DNA of 64,000 nt from Rhodovulum sulfidophilum DSM 1374 (GTDB lineage: Bacteria > Pseudomonadota > Alphaproteobacteria > Rhodobacterales > Rhodobacteraceae). Each line of letters opens with the position of its first letter. The stretch's first letter is position 1. The translations under genes and the position numbers were made by a program. The stretch spans positions 1,736,001 through 1,800,000 of the forward strand of contig NZ_CP015418.1 of NCBI RefSeq assembly GCF_001633165.1, read 5' to 3'. Shown here in pieces: positions 9,969 through 20,614 of this stretch. The notes under the pieces are model-generated. The model ran no database searches. It had not been told where the DNA came from and saw nothing but the letters and a program-made list of their open reading frames with translations.

Positions 9969-10515
9969 GAAACGCCGGATTTCGCCTCTGCTGCTGCTGC
10001 CGCCGGTCCTGTTTGCGGGGCTTGCGGCGCTGTTCTTCATCGGCATGGCCCGCGACGACCCGGACGCGCTGCCCTCGATGCTGATCGGCAAGCCCGCACC
10101 TGCGCTGGCGCTGTCCGATCTGGCCGGGCAGGGGCCCTTCGATGCCGCGACGCTGGCCGATGGCAAGGTGAAGCTGGTGAACTTCTGGGCCAGCTGGTGC
10201 GCGCCCTGCCGGCAGGAACATCCCGAGCTCGAGACGCTGGCCGGGACCGGGGTCGAGATCTACGGCATCAACTACAAGGACGATCCGACCAAGGCGATGC
10301 GGTTCCTCGACGAGCTGGGCAATCCTTTCGTTGCGCTCGGGGCCGATCCATCAGGCCGCACCGCCATCGAATGGGGCGTCTATGGCGTGCCCGAGACCTT
10401 CGTTATCGATGGCGAGGGAACCGTGCTGCTGCGCAATCCGGGCCCGCTGACACCGGCCATCGTCGAGGCCGAGATCCGGCCGCTGCTGGATAATCCGCCC
10501 GCCACTTCGAACTGA
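9961..10515 (+). CDS. ccmG: Cytochrome c biogenesis thiol:disulfide oxidoreductase CcmG/DsbE
   Basis: Membrane-anchored periplasmic thioredoxin of 184 residues that keeps apocytochrome c cysteines reduced for heme ligation. An N-terminal anchor (LLLLPPVLFAGLAALFFIGMA) is followed by a thioredoxin fold with active site WASWCAPCRQEHPEL and the CcmG-type GVYGVPETFVIDGEG containing the cis-proline. Last gene of the ccmABCDG unit. ccmE, ccmF and ccmH are not in this window. An insertion sequence begins about 54 bp after the stop. Confidence 0.96.
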   Translation: MSEKRRISPLLLLPPVLFAGLAALFFIGMARDDPDALPSMLIGKPAPALALSDLAGQGPFDAATLADGKVKLVNFWASWCAPCRQEHPELETLAGTGVEIYGINYKDDPTKAMRFLDELGNPFVALGADPSGRTAIEWGVYGVPETFVIDGEGTVLLRNPGPLTPAIVEAEIRPLLDNPPATSN

Positions 10516-10575
10516 GATGTCTTCTGTGGATGGCCCCTGCTTTGCAAGAGCTTTATTGTGATTTTGCGGCGCCAT

Positions 10576-10774
10576 TGTCAGTACAGTCGTCTGTCCGGCC
10601 TGTTTGCGTGACACCTTCGGGATGCCACTGGCCCTGATGAGTTCCGCAAGCGAGGTTCCAATCGGCTTAGCGACCTCGCGGGCCGCTGACATTCACGGAG
10701 TGTCCTTGCTTTTGGTTGACTTCGTTCCGCATCATCACGGTCCAAGCGTCTTGCAACTCGTGCCGGCCGGGCGG
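10576..10774 (-). ncRNA. Candidate guide (bridge/seek) RNA region of the IS1111-type element
   Basis: Non-coding stretch between the transposase stop and the element's outer repeat. In IS110-family elements the long non-coding end encodes an RNA that directs target choice, and in the IS1111 subgroup it lies downstream of the transposase, as here. A stem-loop spans the transposase stop (arms 10762-10772 and 10781-10791, 10 of 11 pairs). Guide loops and the 5' and 3' ends were not resolved, so this call rests on position and on family knowledge. Confidence 0.45.
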
Positions 10775-11794
10775 TCAGGTGCCCGGCTGGCGGTAGTCCT
10801 GTTGCTTCGTCAGCATGGCCCAGACGATCCGGGCGGCCTTGTTGGCCATGGCGACGGTGGCCAGCCGGAACGGCTTCTGGGCCAGCATCTTCGCCGTCCA
10901 GAGATCGGCACGCTCGGGATGCTTCCTGGCCATCAAGGCGCGCGACGTCATGCCGACGATCAGCAGCTTCCTGATGTAGCGGTCGCCCTTCTTGGTGATC
11001 TTCCCGAGCCGCTCCTTGCCGCCGCTGGATTTGTTCAGGGGGGGCAGACCCAGCCAGGCCGCCAGATCGCGCCCGGTCCGGAATTGTTTCGCATCGCCGA
11101 TCGTGGCGATGATGGCCGAGGCGGTAATCGGACCGATCCCGGGTATGCGCATCAGCCGCCGGGCATCTGCCGTCATCATGGCGTGCTGTTCGATCATCCT
11201 GGTGTAGCCGACGACCCGGGTGTTGAGGCCCACCAGCTGATGGCACAGCGTCCCGAGAATACCGTTGGCCAGTTCCGGCATGTCGGGATGGTCCCCGCCG
11301 AGGTGGCGTTTGGCAAAGGTGAGGATGGCGCCCACTCCGGTCGGCAGGATGTGGCCGAATTCGCGCAAGATGCTGCGGATCATGTTCACGATCTGGGTTT
11401 GCTGCCGGACCACAAGATCGCGGGTGCGGTGGATCGCCAGGATCGCCTGCTGATCTTCCGTCTTCAGTTCGACGAAGCGCATCGTGGGTCGGCGCACCGC
11501 CTCGCAAATCGCCTCGGCATCGACCGCGTCGGTCTTGCCCCGCTTCACATAGGGTTTCACATAGCCCGCAGGCATCAGCCGGACGTCGTGACCGAGCTTG
11601 CCCAATTCGCGGCCCCAGTGATGGGCGGACCCACACGCCTCCATCCCGACGACGCAGGGCGGCAGGGCCTCGAAGAATTGCAGAAGCTTGGCGCGCTTCA
11701 CCGTCTTGTTGAAAATGACGCGCCCATTCGCGGAAATCCCGTGAACCTGAAAGACATCCTTGGCCAAATCCAGGCCGACCGTATTGACTGTCAT
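10775..11794 (-). CDS. IS110/IS1111-family DEDD transposase
   Basis: A 339-residue transposase. The N-terminal RuvC-like DEDD domain starts TVNTVGLDLAKDVFQVHG (first Asp), then GMEACGSAHHWGRELGKLG (Glu) and YVKRGKTDAVDAEAI (paired Asp). The C-terminal transposase_20 domain shows IPGIGPITASAIIATIG, FRTGRDLAAWLGLPP and NKSSGGKERLGKITKKGD, with the serine now regarded as catalytic. The frame is intact, full length and with no internal stop, so it may be active. The GMEACGSAHHW-type motif points to the IS1111 subgroup. Confidence 0.93.
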   Translation of the reverse strand: MTVNTVGLDLAKDVFQVHGISANGRVIFNKTVKRAKLLQFFEALPPCVVGMEACGSAHHWGRELGKLGHDVRLMPAGYVKPYVKRGKTDAVDAEAICEAVRRPTMRFVELKTEDQQAILAIHRTRDLVVRQQTQIVNMIRSILREFGHILPTGVGAILTFAKRHLGGDHPDMPELANGILGTLCHQLVGLNTRVVGYTRMIEQHAMMTADARRLMRIPGIGPITASAIIATIGDAKQFRTGRDLAAWLGLPPLNKSSGGKERLGKITKKGDRYIRKLLIVGMTSRALMARKHPERADLWTAKMLAQKPFRLATVAMANKAARIVWAMLTKQQDYRQPGT

Positions 11795-11840
11795 TGGGTG
11801 GCTCCTCTCTCAGCAGTCGATGACAACTGCACTATGGCGC

Positions 11841-12309
11841 ATCGCGACGCCGGGGGAGCAGGGGCCATCCACATCATCCGCTTCGGACTGAGCCTGGGCG
11901 AGTTTGGACTGAGCCTAGGCGAGGTCGCCGCTGCCAGCATAGTCCCCTTCCGCAGGTTCAACCTGCGGCTGGGCGATTGCCTCGATACCGGTTCGGGAGG
12001 CGCGGAGCGGATGCCGTCAACTTGACCAGATAAGCCCGCTTCCGGACAGTGCGGTCCGGAAGCGGGCCTGGAAAAATAGGTGCGGCTCAATAGCCGCAGT
12101 GGCCGCGGCTGACGCGGGCGCCAACCTGTCTCACGCAATCAAGGCCGATGACGTCTATTGTGACGATCCCCCAATTATCCCCATCAAAAGGTGCTCTGAA
12201 AACGTTGCGTCAAAAGTCTTCTAATATGGACCAACCATAGCCGAAACTTGATCTATCGCAAAGAAGAACCGGCGGGGTGGTTCGCAAAACTTTTGTTTCA
12301 GCAAACGAC
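11841..12309. other. Intergenic stretch between the IS and the acnA end; no gene seen
   Basis: No reading frame here looks like a protein. It holds two tandem copies of a 21-bp unit with one clear difference (GGACTGAGCCTGGGCGAG at 11885 and GGACTGAGCCTAGGCGAG at 11906) and a perfect 14-bp hairpin at 12034-12067. The remainder shows no recognisable signal. Confidence 0.5.
12034..12067. repeat. Perfect 14-bp hairpin with 6-nt loop
   Basis: The arms GCCCGCTTCCGGAC (12034-12047) and GTCCGGAAGCGGGC (12054-12067) enclose AGTGCG. No clear U-run follows on either strand, so it is not a standard intrinsic terminator. It could be a factor-binding palindrome, an extragenic repeat or the end of a mobile sequence. 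Confidence 0.6.
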
Positions 12310-12345
12310 GTCGCCCCGGAGCAAGCTCCGGGGCGACTTTGTTTT
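12310..12345. terminator. Strong GC hairpin downstream of acnA
   Basis: The arms GTCGCCCCGGAGC (12310-12322) and GCTCCGGGGCGAC (12325-12337) pair perfectly. On the plus strand they are followed by TTTGTTTT; on the minus strand, where acnA ends at 12361, by GTCGTTTG. It is placed to end acnA transcription and probably acts in both directions. Confidence 0.75.
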
Positions 12346-12360
12346 CAAGGGGTTGGTGGC

Positions 12361-15111
<2,751 letters not shown>

Positions 15112-15208
15112 GAAAGATCGTTCTCCATCAGGGTGTCGCGCGGTTCATAAAATTACTGCACGCTCTTGCCCGATCGCATCGGGGCGATCAAGGGGGTGCG
15201 AAGCCTTT

Positions 15209-15236
15209 TGTATACCGTTGTGCACTGAAATGTCCA
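15209..15236 (-). promoter_or_regulatory. Candidate sigma-70 promoter for acnA
   Basis: Reading the minus strand, TGGACA (15236-15231) and TATACA (15214-15209) are separated by 16 bp, close to TTGACA and TATAAT. The site would start transcription roughly 90 bp upstream of the acnA ATG. It is the best AT-containing match in this GC-rich intergenic region; not tested. Confidence 0.4.
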
Positions 15237-15339
15237 GAGGACGCGCGGCCGATCCGCACGGCCCCCTCCCGAATCCTTGATTGGCAGGTGTTCGGACGCT
15301 TGGGTACGAAGATCGGGCGAAGGGGAAATCAAGGCGAGT

Positions 15340-16041
15340 ATGATGCGCGCAGTCCTAACGGTCCTGTTGGCGGGAAGTGTTTTTTTTGCCGGTCCCGCCC
15401 GGTCCGATCCGAGCCCGGTGGTGGTCGAGCTGTTTACCTCGCAGGGGTGCTCGGCCTGTCCTCCGGCAGATGCGCTGATCGCCGAGCTGGCCAAGCGCGA
15501 CGACGTGATCGCGCTGGCCCTGCATGTCGATTACTGGGATTATATCGGCTGGAAGGACATCTTTGCCGACCCGGCCTTCACCCGGCGGCAGAAAGCCTAT
15601 GCCCATGCCGCAGGCAAGCGCTCGATCTACACGCCGCAGATGGTTGTCGAGGGCGCCGATCATGTCGTCGGCTACCGGCCGATGGATCTTGCCCAGCTGA
15701 TCGAGGCGCATGCCCTGGCAGATAGTCATGTCGAGCTCGGGCTTGCCCGGCAGGGCGACATGGTGACGGTGACGGCGGTCTCGGCCGAACCCTTCGGCGA
15801 GGATGTGGTGCTTCAGATCGTGCGTTACCGGCCCGAACAGCAGGTCGATATCAAGCGCGGCGAGAATGCCGGAAAGAGCCTGCGCTATGCCAATATCGTG
15901 GAGGCCTGGACCCCGGTTGCGCGCTGGAACGGGGCCGAGCCGCTTTCCGTGAGCGTGCAGGCGGCCGGGGACGAGCCGATCGTGGCGATCCTGCAGCGCC
16001 CCGGGCCGGGTGCGATCCTCGCGGCGGCGCGCCTGCGATAG
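15340..16041 (+). CDS. DUF1223 secreted thioredoxin-like protein
   Basis: A 233-residue protein with an N-terminal signal peptide (MMRAVLTVLLAGSVFFAGPA, cleavage near ARS). The mature part begins VVVELFTSQGCSACPPADALIAEL, a thioredoxin-like CxxC site that defines DUF1223, then HVDYWDYIGWKDIFADPAFT and YTPQMVVEGADHVVG, also characteristic. A periplasmic redox role is plausible but undemonstrated. Two ATGs in tandem (15340, 15343) could start it; the open frame upstream is not signal-like. It is divergent from acnA. Confidence 0.88.
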   Translation: MMRAVLTVLLAGSVFFAGPARSDPSPVVVELFTSQGCSACPPADALIAELAKRDDVIALALHVDYWDYIGWKDIFADPAFTRRQKAYAHAAGKRSIYTPQMVVEGADHVVGYRPMDLAQLIEAHALADSHVELGLARQGDMVTVTAVSAEPFGEDVVLQIVRYRPEQQVDIKRGENAGKSLRYANIVEAWTPVARWNGAEPLSVSVQAAGDEPIVAILQRPGPGAILAAARLR

Positions 16042-16111
16042 GGCGGGATCAGCCGTACAGGCGCTGACGGTGGGGACGCTCCGCCCGGCGCATTGCTGTG
16101 GCTGGCGGCGC

Positions 16112-16993
16112 TCAGTGGGCCTTCCAGCGCCGATGGATCCAGAACCATTGTTCGGGATGACGCCTGACCCGGGCCTCGAGACTGTCATTGAGGGCCTGCA
16201 TCATCTCGCGCGGGGTGGCGCGGGCGATGGGCGCCTCGATCTCGATCTCGAAGCTCAGCCCGTCCGGGCAGCGGGTCGCGTAGAACGGGATCAGCTCGGC
16301 ATCGTAGCGCAGGGCCAGTTCGGCCGCCGATAGCGCCGTCAGGGCGGGCTGCCCCATGAAATGCAGTTCGGCGCCCCGACGGGCATGCTGGTCGGTCAGC
16401 AGTACCAGCATGCCGCCGCTGCGCAGATGGCGCACGAAGCCGGTCGTGCCGCGGCGTCCCTGGGGAAAGACCGGGCCGCCGAAGGCCTCCATCGTGCGCA
16501 CGTAATGGGCGTTGAAGAACGGGTTCGCCATTGGCCGGTAAAGACCGCCGATCTCGTAGCCCCGCGCGACCAGCGCGGCCCGGGCGGCCTCGTAATTGCC
16601 GAAATGCCCGGTGACGAGGATCGCGGGGCGCCCCGCCTTCCTTGCTGCGGCGAGCGCGGCAAGCCCCGGACCCTTCGGCTCGGTCCCGGCCATCCGGGCG
16701 AGGAAGGCTTCGGTCGAGTAGTTCTCGATCAGGGTGCGGCCGGCATTGTCGGCCACCTGATCGGCGATGCGGCGGCGCCGGGGCGCGGGCATGTCGGGCC
16801 AGATCATCGCCAGATTGGCCTCGGCCCGGTCGCGATAGCCCGCGATGGGCGCAATCAGCCGACGTGTCACCCAGCCGCCGAAAGGAACCCGGCGCTCGTA
16901 GGGCAGGGCGAGGGCGGTGGCGATCAGAAGGCGCGCAACCCGATCCGTCAGCCAGTCGCCAAGACGCCTGGACGGCTTGTTCCGCTTGCCCAT
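16112..16993 (-). CDS. LpxL/HtrB-family lysophospholipid/lipid A acyltransferase
   Basis: A 293-residue member of the bacterial lipid A biosynthesis acyltransferase family, which adds a secondary acyl chain to lipid A precursors at the inner membrane. The catalytic HX4E-type motif is visible in VTGHFGNYEAARAAL (His and Glu present), followed by GLYRPMANPFFNAHY, LTDQHARRGAELHFMG and the C-terminal HPEQWFWIHRRWK signature. The start at 16993 (MGKRNKPSRRLGDW) is preferred because GAGAGG lies upstream; a start 48 bp earlier is possible. Whether it transfers laurate, myristate or another chain cannot be read. Convergent with the DUF1223 gene. Confidence 0.9.
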   Translation of the reverse strand: MGKRNKPSRRLGDWLTDRVARLLIATALALPYERRVPFGGWVTRRLIAPIAGYRDRAEANLAMIWPDMPAPRRRRIADQVADNAGRTLIENYSTEAFLARMAGTEPKGPGLAALAAARKAGRPAILVTGHFGNYEAARAALVARGYEIGGLYRPMANPFFNAHYVRTMEAFGGPVFPQGRRGTTGFVRHLRSGGMLVLLTDQHARRGAELHFMGQPALTALSAAELALRYDAELIPFYATRCPDGLSFEIEIEAPIARATPREMMQALNDSLEARVRRHPEQWFWIHRRWKAH

Positions 16994-17169
16994 CGGACCG
17001 GTTTCCTCTCGTTTTCCGGTCCGCCAGGCCGGGATCTGCACTCTGCGTCACGTCGCGGCCCCACCATCCGTCGTCGGGCCGCCATGTGTCGCGCAGGCAG
17101 ACATAATCCCCCGGCGCCCGGGCGACAAGCGCCCCCCGCCCTGGCGGCGCGGGACGGCGGTTCGCGGCG

Positions 17170-18222
17170 TCAGGCGGTCTTGCTCGGCTTTCTGAGCTTG
17201 ATTTCGCCGGCGGCCTCCATGTTGCGGATCGCGCCGATCACTTCGGACATCGCCGCCTCGGCTTCCTCGGCGCCGGGGGCATCGCGCTCGTTGATCTCGT
17301 CGCGGATCTGGTTGGCCATCCGCTGCGACATGTTGGCAAGAATGTATTCGACCGCCGGGCCGGTCCGCCCGTCTGCGCCGGCCATGGCGGTGATCAGCTT
17401 GGTCTGCTCGATCGCGCGGGTCAGTGCCGGCACGTCGCGTTCGTCCAGCCGGTCGGGGATGTCGGCGAAGGTGAAGACCGCCTGGCGGACCTTTTCGGCC
17501 AGTTCGGCATCGGTTTCGCGCAGGCCCTGCAGCACGTCCTCGCGCGTCGCGGCCGGGGCCACGTCCAGGATCGCGCCCATCCGGGTTTCCGGGGCAAGCT
17601 CGAAAGCCGGTTCGGGGGCGGAATTGATCCGGTCGGCCAGCGCGCGGCCGATCCGGGTCACGGCGGCCGGGGGCACCTCGGCGGTGCGGGAAATCGCGAA
17701 GGCGATGCGGCGGGCCTCGGGGCCGGGCATCCGGCCCAGGATGGTCGCCGCGATCGGGCTGGGCAGCTTCGACAATGCCACGGCCGCTATTTCGGGGCTT
17801 TCGGCTAGCAGCAGTTCGGTCATGCGGTCGGGCGGCAGTTCCGACAGGGTCGCCCAGGGGTCGCCGCCGCGTTCGCCGCCGAAGCGGGCGCGGATCGCGG
17901 CCGCGGCCTCGGGGCTGAGATGGTCGCCGAGCAGCCGCATCGCCTCATCGATCCCGCCCGGGAAGGAGAGGCCGAACTGTTCGATCTCCATCAGGAATTC
18001 CTCGATCACGCCCTGCAGCGTGTTGCCGTCGATATAGCGCATGTTGGCGATTTCGTCGGCGAGGTCGGTCTGCACGGAGGCCGGGAGCGAATGAAGCGGC
18101 AGGTCGATCCCCTCATTCAGCACCAGACGAACGATAATTGCCGCCTTCTGGCGCGAGGTCAGGCCGTGAGGGGCGATAGGGGCTCCGAAACTCTGCACGT
18201 GGGTCTCCGTCTTCTTGATCAA
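17170..18222 (-). CDS. FliG-family flagellar motor switch protein, isolated from other flagellar genes
   Basis: A 350-residue FliG homologue. The N-domain begins LTSRQKAAIIVRLVLNEGIDL; the middle domain has ESPEIAAVALSKLPSPIAATILGRM, corresponding to the EHPQ-type segment; the C-domain contains FTFADIPDRLDERDVPALTR and ANMSQRMANQIRDEI, where FliG meets the stator. FliG forms the rotor ring on FliF that couples stator proton flow to torque. No other flagellar or chemotaxis gene is nearby, so it is either a relocated main copy or a second paralogue. Upstream lies a tandem repeat with TATAAT-like boxes. Confidence 0.85.
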   Translation of the reverse strand: MIKKTETHVQSFGAPIAPHGLTSRQKAAIIVRLVLNEGIDLPLHSLPASVQTDLADEIANMRYIDGNTLQGVIEEFLMEIEQFGLSFPGGIDEAMRLLGDHLSPEAAAAIRARFGGERGGDPWATLSELPPDRMTELLLAESPEIAAVALSKLPSPIAATILGRMPGPEARRIAFAISRTAEVPPAAVTRIGRALADRINSAPEPAFELAPETRMGAILDVAPAATREDVLQGLRETDAELAEKVRQAVFTFADIPDRLDERDVPALTRAIEQTKLITAMAGADGRTGPAVEYILANMSQRMANQIRDEINERDAPGAEEAEAAMSEVIGAIRNMEAAGEIKLRKPSKTA

Positions 18223-18331
18223 GAGGGGTAATCCCCGGGTGTTAAGCCGGGGTTATCGAAGACCGTCTGCAGGGAGGAAATTTGTCGCGATCTGGGCGAT
18301 CTGCCGGGGCGGTTTCGAAAACCTGTGCCGA

Positions 18332-18370
18332 AACGGCTATTATACGCAACGGCCATTATGCGAAACGGCC
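18332..18370. repeat. 2.4 copies of a 16-bp tandem repeat with promoter-like boxes
   Basis: Units AACGGCTATTATACGC (18332) and AACGGCCATTATGCGA (18348) are followed by a partial AACGGCC. On the minus strand each full unit carries a -10-like hexamer, TATAAT (18339-18344) and CATAAT (18355-18360), about 115-140 bp upstream of the fliG homologue. It could be a promoter with repeated regulator sites. No good -35 box was identified. Confidence 0.5.
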
Positions 18371-18377
18371 AACAAAG

Positions 18378-18404
18378 AAGGCGGCACCTTTGCCGTGCCG
18401 CCTT
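18378..18404 (-). terminator. Intrinsic terminator after the small secreted protein gene
   Basis: A perfect 10-bp stem, AAGGCGGCAC (18378-18387) with GTGCCGCCTT (18395-18404), and a 7-nt loop. On the minus strand it is followed by CTTTGTTGG. It lies 32 bp after the stop of the minus-strand gene ending at 18436. Confidence 0.7.
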
Positions 18405-18435
18405 CGGTTCGGTTGTGCCGGGCCCGGGCCTCAGC

Positions 18436-18597
18436 TCAGCTGGTGCTTTGGGTCACGCATTGGCCAGAGGCCGCATCGAAGATCTGGCCATCGCCGCACT
18501 GACTGGCGTTGATCCGCTTTTGCCAGCCGCATTCCGCCGAGGCGAATGCGGGCAGAAGCGCAAGGGCCGCCGCTGCAAGGATCGTCCTGGTGGTCAT
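18436..18597 (-). CDS. Small secreted Cys-containing protein
   Basis: A 53-residue protein: signal peptide MTTRTILAAAALALLPAFASA, then a 32-residue mature part ECGWQKRINASQCGDGQIFD with AASGQCVTQSTS. Three cysteines and the CGDGQxFDxxxGxC spacing resemble small chitin-binding or EGF-like secreted peptides, but no family can be assigned. The start at 18597 is chosen because the signal peptide begins there. It has its own terminator-like hairpin. It lies downstream of purB on the same strand, 112 bp from its stop. Function unknown. Confidence 0.6.
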   Translation of the reverse strand: MTTRTILAAAALALLPAFASAECGWQKRINASQCGDGQIFDAASGQCVTQSTS

Positions 18598-18709
18598 TGT
18601 GCATCTCCGTCCTGAGGTGCCCCAGCGTAACACGAATCACCGCCTTCCGAAGTCACGGAAAATTCAGCAGGCGCGCCTCCGCCGGACGCGCACCCGCCGC
18701 ACCCCCGTC

Positions 18710-20017
18710 TCACTCGGCGCCGAAGACCCGGGCGAAGATCGTGTCGACATGCTTGGTGTGATAGCCGAGGTCGAATTTCTCCTCGATCTCGGCCGGGCTC
18801 AGCGCCGCCGTGACCTCGGCATCGGCCAGCAGTTCTTCCTTGAAGTCCTTGCCCTGTTCCCAGACCTTCATCGCGTTCCGCTGCACCAGCCGGTAGGCAT
18901 CCTCGCGGCTGACACCGGCCTGGGTCAGCGCCAGCAGCACCCGCTGGGACATCACCAGCCCTTTGAACTTGTTCATGTTCGCAAGCATGTTCTCGGGATA
19001 GATCACCAGCTTGTCGATCACGCCCGCCAGCCGGTTCAGCGCGAAATCGAGCGTCACCGTCGCATCGGGCGCGATGCCGCGCTCGACCGAGCTGTGCGAG
19101 ATGTCGCGTTCATGCCAGAGCGCGACATTCTCCATCGCGGGGACCACGGTCATGCGCACCAGACGCGCGAGGCCCGTCAGGTTCTCGGTCAGGACCGGGT
19201 TGCGCTTGTGCGGCATCGCCGAGCTGCCCTTCTGCCCCTTCGAGAAGAACTCTTCGGCCTCCAGCACCTCGGTACGCTGCATGTGGCGGATCTCGATGGC
19301 GATATTCTCCATCGACGAGGCGATGACGCCCAGCGTCGCGAAGAACATCGCATGGCGGTCGCGCGGAATGACCTGGGTCGAGATCGTCTCGGGTTTCAGG
19401 CCCATCTGGCGGCAGACATGTTCCTCGACCGCCGGGTCGATATTGGCGAAGGTGCCGACCGCGCCCGAGATGGCGCCGGTCGCGATTTCCTCGCGGGCGG
19501 CCAGGAGGCGGCGCCTGCCGCGCTCCATCTCGGCATAGAAGCGGGCGAAGGTCAGGCCCATGGTGGTGGGCTCGGCATGGATGCCGTGGCTGCGCCCGAT
19601 CCTGACCGTGTCCTTGTGTTCGAGGGCGCGGCGCTTGAGCGCGGCCAGAAGCTTGTCCATGTCGGCGATCAGAAGATCGGCGGCACGCATCAGCTGCACG
19701 TTGAGGCAGGTGTCGAGCACATCCGACGAGGTCATGCCCTGATGCACGAAGCGGGCCTGATCGGCGCCGACATGTTCGGCCAGATGGGTGAGGAAGGCGA
19801 TGACGTCATGCTTGGTGACGGCTTCGATCTCGTCGATCCGGGCCACGTCGAAGACCGCGTCCTTCGCGGTCCAGACCGCTTGGGCATTCTCTTTCGGGAT
19901 CACCCCCAGTTCGGCCTGGGCATCGCAGGCATGGGCCTCGATCTCGTACCAGATGCGGAATTTGGTGGCGGGCTCCCAGATGTCGGTCATCTCGGGGCGG
20001 GCATAGCGGGGGATCAT
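18710..20017 (-). CDS. purB: Adenylosuccinate lyase
   Basis: Catalyses two purine steps: SAICAR to AICAR plus fumarate, and adenylosuccinate to AMP plus fumarate. The 435-residue product starts MIPRYARPEMTDIWEP; a longer frame upstream lacks similarity. The fumarase/aspartase superfamily signature KGSSAMPHKRNPVLTENL is intact with its catalytic serine, and GRSHGIHAEPTTMGLTFA provides the histidine region. The C-terminal ADSL domain is present. Cytosolic. Confidence 0.97.
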   Translation of the reverse strand: MIPRYARPEMTDIWEPATKFRIWYEIEAHACDAQAELGVIPKENAQAVWTAKDAVFDVARIDEIEAVTKHDVIAFLTHLAEHVGADQARFVHQGMTSSDVLDTCLNVQLMRAADLLIADMDKLLAALKRRALEHKDTVRIGRSHGIHAEPTTMGLTFARFYAEMERGRRRLLAAREEIATGAISGAVGTFANIDPAVEEHVCRQMGLKPETISTQVIPRDRHAMFFATLGVIASSMENIAIEIRHMQRTEVLEAEEFFSKGQKGSSAMPHKRNPVLTENLTGLARLVRMTVVPAMENVALWHERDISHSSVERGIAPDATVTLDFALNRLAGVIDKLVIYPENMLANMNKFKGLVMSQRVLLALTQAGVSREDAYRLVQRNAMKVWEQGKDFKEELLADAEVTAALSPAEIEEKFDLGYHTKHVDTIFARVFGAE

Positions 20018-20094
20018 TGGCGCAGCCTTCGCTTGGACGTGGGTTCCCGGTCTGATACCGCCTGGGGGCAGGCGCGGCAAGAAGCGGGGGCGGG

Positions 20095-20523
20095 GTGCCG
20101 GGACTTGAGGATTTCGAGGGATGCTGGCGGCTCGAGCGTCGGATCGACGACCGACTGACGGGGCAGGTGTTGCGGCTGACGGGCAGGGCGGTCTTTACGC
20201 CCGACGGCGATGATCTTGGGGCGGGCCTGGTCTATGACGAGACCGGGCGGCTCGAGATCCCGGGACAGGCCCCGGCGGTCGCGACACGGCGTTATCTCTG
20301 GCGCGCGCGACAAGCAGAGGGGCTCGAGGTCCTTTTCGAGGATGGCCGCTTCTTTCATCTCATCGCCCCTGGCGCCCGGCCCGAGGCGCGGCATGACTGC
20401 GCGCCCGATCTTTACCGCGTCCGCTACGATTTCTCGGCCTGGCCCTGCTGGTCGAGTTGCTGGGAGGTTCGCGGTCCGCGAAAGAATTATGCGATGGAAA
20501 GCAGCTACCGGCCAGAATCTTAG
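20095..20523 (+). CDS. DUF6314-like small protein
   Basis: A 142-residue protein, GTG start at 20095 (PGLEDFEGCWRLERRIDD). The layout looks like a small beta-barrel lipid-binding fold: FEGCWxLxRxIxD, then GRAVFTPDGDDLGAGLVYDETG, YLWRAR, LFEDGRFFHLI and the ending HDCAPDLYRVRYDFSAWPCW, WEVRGPRKNYAMESSY. The WxVxGPxKNYxMxSxYxP ending is what I associate with DUF6314. Function unknown. It runs divergently from purB and ends 91 bp before bioY. Confidence 0.7.
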   Translation: MPGLEDFEGCWRLERRIDDRLTGQVLRLTGRAVFTPDGDDLGAGLVYDETGRLEIPGQAPAVATRRYLWRARQAEGLEVLFEDGRFFHLIAPGARPEARHDCAPDLYRVRYDFSAWPCWSSCWEVRGPRKNYAMESSYRPES

Positions 20524-20614
20524 TCGATGCCACTTGCGGCTCCCCGCCGGGTCTTGCGCCGGAAGCGACGCTCGGGCAATACGGGCGCAACGAATTGCAA
20601 CGGGAGTGACCGTA

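Larger units (their letters stand above)
10569..11840 (-). mobile_element. IS110-family insertion sequence, IS1111-type (boundaries approximate)
   Basis: The element surrounds a DEDD transposase. A 7-bp inverted repeat GCGCCAT (10569-10575) / ATGGCGC (11834-11840) brackets it, with weaker similarity running inward. Only about 46 bp lie upstream of the transposase but about 205 bp lie downstream. Long non-coding DNA on the downstream side and short subterminal repeats are known features of the IS1111 subgroup. Such elements make no or very short target duplications, so the exact ends cannot be read here. It lies between ccmG and acnA and interrupts no recognisable gene. Confidence 0.75.

Noticed and set aside
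20524..20614. BioR operator upstream of bioY
   Set aside because: No TTAT(C/A)(T/G)ATAA-like palindrome was found in the short spacer.
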